The notes under the pieces were generated by a model that saw nothing but the letters and a program-made list of their open reading frames with translations, was not told the origin of the DNA and ran no database searches. A program made the translations under genes and the position numbers. From a virus, in IMG/VR virus record IMGVR_UViG_3300028025_002231, positions 1 to 33,348 of that record: a stretch of DNA of 33,348 nt, one strand, 5' to 3'. Positions 28,410-33,348 of this stretch are shown in pieces; the stretch's first letter is position 1; each line of letters starts with the position of its first letter.

Positions 28410-30898
28410 CAGCGGTTCAGTCAGTGCAACAACACCCTGCATCAGTCGATGCGTACATCCGGCACGGCTGGAGCCTTGTGCCCATCCCCCCAGGCACCAA
28501 GGGGCCGACGGGCGCTGCTGCCGTGGGCTGGAACAAACGAGAGCGGTGCCTGAAGGACCAGACCCAACTGCCCCAGGGCTACGGCATCGGCCTGGCTCAT
28601 GCGTACAGCGGCACGATGGCCTTTGACATCGACAACTGGGACGCCACGGTAGCCCAGGGCATCGACCTCGACGTGCTCTACGCTGCCCCCGATGCGGTGG
28701 TGATCAACAGCGGTCGCCCGGGCCACGGCAAGCTGCTCTATCAGATGCCCTTCGGCATGGCGCTACCATCGAAGAAGATCATTGTCAATAGTCAGACGGC
28801 CTACGAGCTACGCTGCGCCACGGCCAACGGGTTGACGGTGCAGGACGTGCTGCCGCCATCAATCCACCCCGACACACGCCAGCCCTACCACTGGGCCGGG
28901 CTGGGCCACTGGATGCGCCTGCCCACGATCCCGCAGCAACTGCTGGACATCTGGCAGGAACTGCTGGCGCAGGACAAGGAGCGCACCATCGCCACGGGCG
29001 AGCAGGTTGACGCCTCGTGGGAGGAGATACGCCAGGCGCTCGAGGCCATCCCTGCCGACTGCGCCCGCGAGGAGTGGATCAACGCGGGCATGGCGCTGCA
29101 CTGGGCTGGTACCCAGACCGATCAGCTTGAGCAGGCGCTGCAACTGTGGAACGAGTGGTCAGCCCAGTCCGCAGCCAAGTACCCGGGCGAGCGGGGAATC
29201 ATCACCCAGTGGGCGAGCTTTCGTAACGACAAGGCCACAGCGGTCAAGCTGGGTACGCTCTTTCACATTGCCAAGCAGCACGGCTGGGTCAGGCCCATGC
29301 CCGATGCGGCTCAGTTGTTCAGCAAGGTGGAAACCCCACCGATGGCCCCGGTTGATGTGCTCCAGGGGCTGCGGCCACCGCCGCCCGAGATGGACATGGG
29401 CCTGTGGCCGTCGGTTCTGCAAACACGGGCGCTGGAGATCTCCGACAGCGTCGGGTGCGACCCTTTGGTCCCTTTGTTCGCTGGGTTGAGCGCTGTCTGC
29501 GGGGTGGTTGACGCCCGCATCAGGCTCGAGCTTATGCCAGGCTTTCGCGTGCCCCCGGTGCTTTGGCTCATGACCCTGGGCGATCCAGCCGACAAGAAGT
29601 CCCCAGGCTCACGCCCCATGCTGGCATCGCTCAAGGACATCGAAGCAGAGGACCGGCCACGGTATCAGAAGGAATTGCTGGACTGGGAGGGCAAGGAGGC
29701 AGCGTACGCCAGCGCCAAGAAGTCGTTCCTCGAGTTCAGCGCCAGCCCCGATGCCCTGCTCGGAGGCCAGCCCCCAGCGGTGCCCGAGATGCCACCGCAG
29801 CCCGTGCCGCTGAAGATCACGGTCAGCGACATCACGAGTCAGAAGCTCGTGCGCTCGGCATCTGAGCGGCCCCGGGGGCTGCTGTGCCACCTCGATGAGA
29901 TGAACTCGTGGATCAGGAAGCTGACGGACAAGACCAGCGGGGAGGATCGCTCCGCGTGGGTGGTGTCCTACGAGAGTGAGCGTTACGAGATGGACCGCGT
30001 GGGGGCCGGGGCCATCCACTGCGAGAATCTGGCCGTTTCGATCTACGGGAACATCCAGCCCACAGTTTTTAAGCAAAACTTGGCCTCTCTCGCAGCGGAT
30101 GGCTTGTTGCAGCGGTTTATACCAGCGATCCTGCGAAGCAGCAAGACGCGCCTGGGTAACCCGGTGCCCGAGTACATGACGAGTGCCCAAGCGTGGGAGA
30201 ACACGCTGCGCTTGGTGTACGCCCTGCCCCCGCAGACATACAAGTTATCGCCCGAGGCGTACACCGCCTATCGGGATTTCCAGGCATGGTACGAGGGGGC
30301 CAAGCAGGACGAGCGGCTGCTCAACGCCTCAAGCGAGTACATGACCGCCTTCGGTAAGCTCGAGGGCACTGCGGGTCGCTTGATCTTGTTGATGCACCTC
30401 ATGGAGAACCCGTTCAGCCCCAGCGTGGATGCAGCCATCGTGGAGCGCGTGGTGGCACTGGTCAAGGGGTACATCATCCCCGCGTTCCGTTACGCCCTGG
30501 GCGAGCTTGCCGGGGTGCTGGATGACTCGTTCGACCAGTGGATGACCGACTACATCATCCAAGTGAGCGGGGAGACGCAGATGGTGGACCTACGCAGCCT
30601 CAAACGGTCAGCCCGCCGGCGCCTGGAGGGCAAGACCGAGTGGCAGAAGGACCAGATGGTGCTCGATGCCATGTACACCCTCGAGAAGGCCGGCTGGGCG
30701 ATGCAGGTCGAAGAGAAGATGACCAAGCACCATGTAGTGTGGGCCATCAACCCGAGCATCGCCACCATGTTCCGTGATCACCGGGAAAAGGTGATCAAGG
30801 CCAAGCAGCGCCACGCAGATTACATCTACCGCTACGCCACGGCCAAGGGGTACGAGCGCAAGCTGGTCAAGGGGTATGACCCCGAGTCGATGGAGTGA
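28370..30898 (+). CDS. Prim-Pol primase with DUF3987 helicase-like domain
   Basis: 842 residues. The N-terminal Prim-Pol (archaeo-eukaryotic primase) domain has HGWSLVPIPPGTKGP, the metal site AFDID (Asp86, Asp88), and SGRPGHGKLLY around 114-124. A Primase-C-terminal 2 (PriCT) domain lies at about 215-310 (EEIRQALEAIPADCAREEW, GIITQWASFRNDK). The rest is a DUF3987 helicase-like domain: a degenerate P-loop-like GDPADKKSPGSRP (about 400-412) and CHLDEMNSW (about 506-514) in place of Walker B. It probably primes and helps unwind DNA at the origin. It is the only early gene on the plus strand. Start 28370 has GGAG seven bases upstream; 28406 is an alternative. Confidence 0.9.
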   Translation: MVGNCNHQRAEYMTAVQSVQQHPASVDAYIRHGWSLVPIPPGTKGPTGAAAVGWNKRERCLKDQTQLPQGYGIGLAHAYSGTMAFDIDNWDATVAQGIDLDVLYAAPDAVVINSGRPGHGKLLYQMPFGMALPSKKIIVNSQTAYELRCATANGLTVQDVLPPSIHPDTRQPYHWAGLGHWMRLPTIPQQLLDIWQELLAQDKERTIATGEQVDASWEEIRQALEAIPADCAREEWINAGMALHWAGTQTDQLEQALQLWNEWSAQSAAKYPGERGIITQWASFRNDKATAVKLGTLFHIAKQHGWVRPMPDAAQLFSKVETPPMAPVDVLQGLRPPPPEMDMGLWPSVLQTRALEISDSVGCDPLVPLFAGLSAVCGVVDARIRLELMPGFRVPPVLWLMTLGDPADKKSPGSRPMLASLKDIEAEDRPRYQKELLDWEGKEAAYASAKKSFLEFSASPDALLGGQPPAVPEMPPQPVPLKITVSDITSQKLVRSASERPRGLLCHLDEMNSWIRKLTDKTSGEDRSAWVVSYESERYEMDRVGAGAIHCENLAVSIYGNIQPTVFKQNLASLAADGLLQRFIPAILRSSKTRLGNPVPEYMTSAQAWENTLRLVYALPPQTYKLSPEAYTAYRDFQAWYEGAKQDERLLNASSEYMTAFGKLEGTAGRLILLMHLMENPFSPSVDAAIVERVVALVKGYIIPAFRYALGELAGVLDDSFDQWMTDYIIQVSGETQMVDLRSLKRSARRRLEGKTEWQKDQMVLDAMYTLEKAGWAMQVEEKMTKHHVVWAINPSIATMFRDHREKVIKAKQRHADYIYRYATAKGYERKLVKGYDPESME

Positions 30899-30914
30899 TC
30901 GATTTGGCCTATCG

Positions 30915-30989
30915 GCTGGTTCGATGCCTTAATCGGCTTGACCGCTGGTTCGATGCCTTAATCGGCTTGACCGCTGGTTCGATGCCTTA
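30915..30989. repeat. 29-bp tandem direct repeats (2.6 copies)
   Basis: Two identical 29-base units starting at 30915 and 30944, and a partial third at 30973, each beginning GCTGGTTCGATGCCTTA. They fill the gap between the 3' ends of the primase and the convergent HTH gene. Iteron-like replication sequence, regulatory repeat or a local slippage duplication are the options; sequence alone does not decide. Confidence 0.9.
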
Positions 30990-31286
30990 GTCCGAAGTTT
31001 TGCGCGGCCTCCCCCTGCGCCCGGTGGGGGCTGGCGCCGGCTCGGCCGCTGGGGCCGCTGGCCCGGGCGCCGGCTCGAGGGCGCCCAGCAGGGCGGGGGC
31101 CAGGGCTTCGAGCATGCCCAGCACGCCCAGCAGTCGGACCGCTGAGGCACTGGGCGCCCGCTGGCCTGCGGCCCACTTTCGAAGGGTAAACACCGGCACG
31201 CCCAGTAGATCAGCGGCCCGGGCTTCAGAAAGCCCCCGGCGGGCGATCAGGGCCAGTAAATCAGTAGAGAATTGTTTATCGGTCAT
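30987..31286 (-). CDS. HTH DNA-binding protein with AT-hook
   Basis: 99 residues from ATG 31286; TTG at 31298 is in frame but less likely. The N-terminal domain LALIARRGLSEARAADLLG, then VPVFTLRKWAAGQRAPSAS (residues about 18-52) is an Xre/Cro-like helix-turn-helix. A hydrophobic helix follows (VRLLGVLGMLEALAPALLGA), perhaps for dimerisation, then a Pro/Ala linker. The end GRRGRPRK (residues 89-96) holds the RGRP core of an AT-hook that grips the minor groove of AT-rich DNA. It is the last gene of the second early operon. It is a likely regulator of early or late promoters, role inferred. Confidence 0.8.
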   Translation of the reverse strand: MTDKQFSTDLLALIARRGLSEARAADLLGVPVFTLRKWAAGQRAPSASAVRLLGVLGMLEALAPALLGALEPAPGPAAPAAEPAPAPTGRRGRPRKTSD

Positions 31287-31305
31287 ATCAGGGTCCAATT
31301 GGAAA

Positions 31306-31327
31306 GCCCCCGGGGTTGACCGGGGGC
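31306..31327. terminator. GC hairpin between HTH gene and small membrane gene
   Basis: GCCCCCGG (31306-31313), loop GGTTGA, CCGGGGGC (31320-31327): eight perfect pairs, closely similar to the hairpin at 28328. On the minus strand only TTTCC follows, so termination would be weak; it could lower expression of the HTH gene behind it. Confidence 0.55.
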
Positions 31328-31340
31328 GGGGGTTACGGGG

Positions 31341-31427
31341 TTATTTGCGAAAGATCAGGGATAAAAGGATCAGGATCAGCCGGGCCAGCACTGCGGCCCC
31401 GCCGACGATCAGGGCCAGGGCGCTCAA
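31341..31427 (-). CDS. Possible 28-aa single-pass membrane protein (TTG start)
   Basis: 28 codons with a TTG start that overlaps the previous stop as TTGA and a GGGGG-type ribosome site six bases upstream. Product: SALALIVGGAAVLARLILIL and a short RK end, a single hydrophobic helix with positive C-terminus. It fills an otherwise empty gap of about 100 bases. The weak start codon makes it uncertain. Confidence 0.4.
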   Translation of the reverse strand: MSALALIVGGAAVLARLILILLSLIFRK

Positions 31428-31615
31428 TCGGTGCCCCCATAAGCCCGCTCATAGCGGTCTACAAATCGAGCGATTCGCAGATCCTCCTCAAGCGATTCGA
31501 TTTCTGCGACGGCATCGCCTAATGCCCGCTGCAAATCAGCGATCCGGGCCAGTAGGCCCGCAGTGGTCAGATCTCCCCGGGAATACGCGGCCCGCTCCAA
31601 TTCTTCGTCGGTCAT
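31424..31615 (-). CDS. 63-aa coiled-coil hypothetical protein
   Basis: 63 residues, overlapping the gene before it by ATGA. Long helix with heptad-like spacing (TTAGLLARIADLQRALGDAV, AEIESLEEDLRIARFVDRYE). It may form a homo-oligomeric coiled coil or bind a partner. No family recognised. Real because of coupling on both sides. Confidence 0.7.
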   Translation of the reverse strand: MTDEELERAAYSRGDLTTAGLLARIADLQRALGDAVAEIESLEEDLRIARFVDRYERAYGGTD

Positions 31616-31962
31616 ACGGTGGTTTCCTTTGCTTTTTGTGCTTCGCTCAGTACCCGGGTAAAGCGCTCGAGTCCTACGCGGTCAACAGTGGTGTCCAAAT
31701 CAGCCAGGGCAGCGGCCCGGGCCTGCGGGACCGTCAGATCACGCGATGCGACTGGTAAACCCTTGTAAGTGGCGCTCACCCGGCAAACCCGGTACCCGCT
31801 GACCGGGTCCGACACAATCCAATTACCTTTGCCGGCGAGCACTGGTTCTCGGTGCAAGGCTAGGCGCCAAACATCGGACCCCCGGATGAAAATAATCGGG
31901 TGATACGGGATATCGTCCGACTGCACGCCCCCGGGCAGTGCGATCTTGAATGTTTTCTTCAT
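31612..31962 (-). CDS. 116-aa hypothetical protein
   Basis: 116 residues. The first part is beta-rich (KKTFKIALPGGVQ, PIIFIRGSDVWRLALHREP, GNWIVSDPVSGYRVCRVSA) and the last 40 residues are helical (VPQARAAALADLDTTVDRVG). No motif known to me. It stands between the GP88-like gene and the coiled-coil gene of the same operon, with a ribosome site AAGGGGG just upstream. Function unknown. Confidence 0.7.
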   Translation of the reverse strand: MKKTFKIALPGGVQSDDIPYHPIIFIRGSDVWRLALHREPVLAGKGNWIVSDPVSGYRVCRVSATYKGLPVASRDLTVPQARAAALADLDTTVDRVGLERFTRVLSEAQKAKETTV

Positions 31963-31974
31963 GGTTTCCCCCTT

Positions 31975-32637
31975 TTAAGCGGCAAGCCGCAGATTAATTA
32001 CCCGGTGGCGCGACCCATGAGCGGGAAAGCCTACGATAGTGTCCCGCTGACGCTGGCACAGCTGGCACGTCGCACAGCTGATATCAGCCCGCTGGGTCGC
32101 TGGGCAAACCACTACACGGCGACCCGCTGGGGTTACAGTGTTTTGCGATTGTGTGCTGGGCAGCACCACCACCACCGGCCCGGCCCCTGTATCGGCCAGG
32201 GTATCCGCATCGCGCAGATCATTGGCGCTTAGGTTGACGGTAAAGCCCCACTCGTTGGCGTGTCTGATCCAGCCTAGGCTTGCCCGGTCCCTATGGTGTG
32301 AATAAGTAAAGCCCCGCTTACCCCGGTTTGCCGCTACAAGTTGACCTAATTTGACCGCATCAACAGTGCCGTTTATCTGGGGTAGATCCCCGGCTTGATT
32401 GTGGCGCCACAGTTGACCCTCGGGCAGTGCTTCGATCGATTGACAAAACCGGCCCCAGTCGGTGCCGCGCGTGCCGGCGCTGACCGCTGCCCAGTGCAGC
32501 GCGAGCGGCCCGGATGCGGCATAGCACTCTGACCGCATGGCGCAGTCTGAGGGGCACGAATCCCGTTCAGTGGTGCTCACGGGTATCGGGCCAGTCTTAA
32601 CATTGGCCGATTTAAGGGAAAGATGAACCCGCATCAT
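31975..32637 (-). CDS. GP88-like Cys-rich protein
   Basis: 220 residues. It opens with NVKTGPIPVSTTERDSCPSD, then CAMRSECYAASGPLALHW: Cys28, Cys32 and Cys38 form a C-x3-C-x5-C-Y-A cluster like those of GP88-family and some Fe-S phage proteins. The middle has LPEGQLWRHNQAGDLPQI and ANRGKRGFTYSHHRD, typical of this group. The end has Cys188, Cys191 and Cys194 (CATCQLC) before VGFPAHGSRH. Two three-cysteine clusters suggest Fe-S or zinc binding. Its biochemical role is not known. It overlaps the gene before it by ATGA. Confidence 0.75.
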   Translation of the reverse strand: MMRVHLSLKSANVKTGPIPVSTTERDSCPSDCAMRSECYAASGPLALHWAAVSAGTRGTDWGRFCQSIEALPEGQLWRHNQAGDLPQINGTVDAVKLGQLVAANRGKRGFTYSHHRDRASLGWIRHANEWGFTVNLSANDLRDADTLADTGAGPVVVVLPSTQSQNTVTPAGRRVVVCPATQRADISCATCQLCQRQRDTIVGFPAHGSRHRVINLRLAA

Positions 32638-32942
32638 TTACCCCCTTTGCGAGCGCTCACGCGGACCACATGATAGGGGTCACCATGCGAAGTGTGGGCG
32701 GTGATCAATTGGTGCGACGGGTCAAACCGACGGGCGATTGTTTCCCAGTCGATCCGCTCACGCCCGGCCAACAATGACACAGTGGCGCGATGCAAGGTAC
32801 CGTCAATCGCTGGCATGTTCGAAGAGATGAGGAATTCCTTGATGGTGTCCGCTTCAGCGGTCAGATCAGCGGTCAGGGCTTTTATCTCGGCCAGGCGGTC
32901 AACGAGTCCAGCCAGGATAGCGGGGGCTTCGGGTTTAGTCAT
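32634..32942 (-). CDS. 102-aa hypothetical protein, first gene of right operon
   Basis: 102 residues from ATG 32942, with AGGA eight bases upstream; the in-frame TTG at 32948 is rejected. An N-terminal helix (ILAGLVDRLAEIKALTADLT, AEADTIKEFLISSN) is followed by IDGTLHRATVSLLAGRERID and WETIARRFDPSHQLITAHTS, a pattern recurring in phage early proteins of unknown role. It is first behind the right-end promoter region, so it is probably among the earliest genes expressed. Confidence 0.75.
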   Translation of the reverse strand: MTKPEAPAILAGLVDRLAEIKALTADLTAEADTIKEFLISSNMPAIDGTLHRATVSLLAGRERIDWETIARRFDPSHQLITAHTSHGDPYHVVRVSARKGGK

Positions 32943-33016
32943 GGTCAATCCTTTTTACAGTTACGGGTTACAGTGCGAGTGCTCAAAAATTAAGCAATTC
33001 CTAAGCACTCCCGATC

Positions 33017-33044
33017 ATCATAACACGGGTTGACCCACTGGGTG
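33017..33044 (-). promoter_or_regulatory. Putative early promoter with palindromic operator
   Basis: On the minus strand the extended -10 TGTTATGAT (33025-33017) follows AACCCG, the same CCGTG-n-TA core as at 21242 and 28246. The -35 area has no TTGACA; instead the palindrome CACCC-AGT-GGGTC (33044-33032) sits there. This looks like a promoter controlled by a protein bound at the palindrome (activated, or blocked). It would drive the operon from 32,942 leftwards. Confidence 0.5.
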
Positions 33045-33141
33045 ATAGATAGGGAAAACACCTAGTCAATCTTACGAAGTTGTAAGAATTGAGTTACCAG
33101 GGAGCAAAGTTATCGGTTGAACCCAATGGATATTGCTTTCC

Positions 33142-33156
33142 TGACCCGCTGGGTCA
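33142..33156. repeat. Perfect palindrome TGACCC-GCT-GGGTCA
   Basis: A 15-base perfect inverted repeat, second of three copies of the GACCC-n3-GGGTC motif in the right-end region (others 33032-33044 and 33336-33348). Typical size for an operator bound by a dimeric repressor. Confidence 0.75.
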
Positions 33157-33335
33157 TATCTAGGTAAGTGGTGACAAAGTGCCCTTTTATCTCAGGGGGT
33201 CGATTCTCGGAAAACGGAATTTCTTGTGCCGTTTCAAAAATCGCATAAATCGGGGGGTCGCCTGCGCGAAAGGCGCAACTGTCACAATCGCCCCCGCCCC
33301 CTCGGCGCCAAACCCGGCACCCGGCGGCACCCGGC

Positions 33336-33348
33336 GACCCGCTGGGTC
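33336..33348. repeat. Palindrome GACCCGCTGGGTC at window end
   Basis: Third copy of the palindrome; may continue beyond the window. It is preceded by three ACCCGGC repeats (33312, 33319, 33329). Confidence 0.7.

Larger units (their letters stand above)
32943..33348. other. Gene-free right-end regulatory/structured region
   Basis: About 406 bases without a convincing gene. It holds a promoter-like sequence (33017-33025, minus), palindromes based on GACCC-n3-GGGTC (33032, 33142, 33336), the inverted repeat TCTTAC/GTAAGA (33070-33087), the arms GAGTGCT/AGCACTC (32977-32983, 33004-33010), the stem AAACGG/CCGTTT (33212-33234), nested GC stems CGGGGG/CCCCCG (33251-33296) and TGCGC/GCGCA (33263-33277), and three ACCCGGC repeats (33312, 33319, 33329). 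Likely a control or origin-type region. Confidence 0.7.

Noticed and set aside
30917-30931. GGTTCGATGCC as a tRNA T-arm (remnant tRNA or att site)
   Set aside because: The flanking bases do not pair into a T-stem and no anticodon or acceptor arm is found nearby.
30915-30989. 29-bp repeats as a CRISPR array
   Set aside because: The units are directly joined with no spacers and only 2.6 copies; no cas1/cas2 or leader is present. The Cas4-like gene belongs to the DUF2800 phage recombination group.

Overview
The window is a stretch of a double-stranded DNA phage genome from a short-tailed (podovirus-like) phage with a P22-type virion. The evidence is a run of recognisable P22-type proteins in P22 order: portal, scaffold, coat, tail adaptor (gp4-like), packaged-DNA stabiliser (gp10-like) and three DNA-injection-type proteins. 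No terminase, integrase, phage RNA polymerase or tRNA gene was seen. The terminase is probably just left of the window, because position 1 lies inside a gene that ends just before the portal. The Shine-Dalgarno sites, sigma70-like promoters and Gram-negative-type virion suggest a Gram-negative, G+C-rich host. A betaproteobacterium is plausible, but that is only a guess.

Layout. (1) 1-19,780, plus strand: late genes. Portal and three small genes come first, then a tail-fibre/adhesin module of lower G+C (about 3.1-6.2 kb: an S74-type fibre, a C1q-like protein and a chaperone-like small protein). A putative promoter at 6.17 kb follows, then scaffold, coat and two small beta-rich structural proteins, each followed by a near-identical GC hairpin. 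The tail adaptor, gp10-like protein, a needle-position protein and the injection proteins (13.2-17.9 kb) are next, and a lysis cassette (17.9-19.8 kb: membrane/holin-like genes plus a GH108 muramidase) closes the arm. An HNH homing endonuclease gene sits antisense between the adaptor and the gp10-like gene.

(2) 19,791-28,219, minus strand: early/replication operon, converging on the late genes, with nearly every gene overlapping the next by 1 to about 20 bases. Read in the direction of transcription it runs: ribbon-helix-helix protein, Ala/Pro-linker protein, two small proteins (one a two-pass membrane protein), Cas4/RecB-like nuclease with a four-cysteine Fe-S signature, DUF2815 single-strand-binding protein, family B DNA polymerase, a 58-aa protein, DUF3310 protein, VRR-NUC nuclease, SNF2-type helicase, a group of small proteins including a 25-aa Pro-rich one, and a LuxR-type HTH protein at the end. 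(3) 28,308-30,898, plus strand: a divergent Prim-Pol primase/DUF3987 protein, preceded by a possible leader ORF and a strong hairpin. (4) 30,915-30,989: 29-bp tandem repeats. (5) 30,987-32,942, minus strand: a second early operon (HTH protein with AT-hook, small coiled-coil and membrane proteins, a Cys-rich GP88-like protein, a 102-aa protein). (6) 32,943-33,348: a gene-free region with palindromes, a promoter-like sequence and GC-rich repeats.

How it fits together: three minus-strand promoter candidates share a CCGTG-n-TA core, at the heads of the two early operons and before the terminal cluster of small genes. They would start early transcription for replication (primase, polymerase, SSB, helicase and nucleases). 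Late structural and lysis genes run the opposite way. The LuxR-type and HTH/AT-hook proteins are candidate switches between the programmes. Nothing here is a clear new system. The most interesting signals are the shared promoter core, the right-end palindromes, the triplicated hairpins around the capsid genes, and the needle-position protein.
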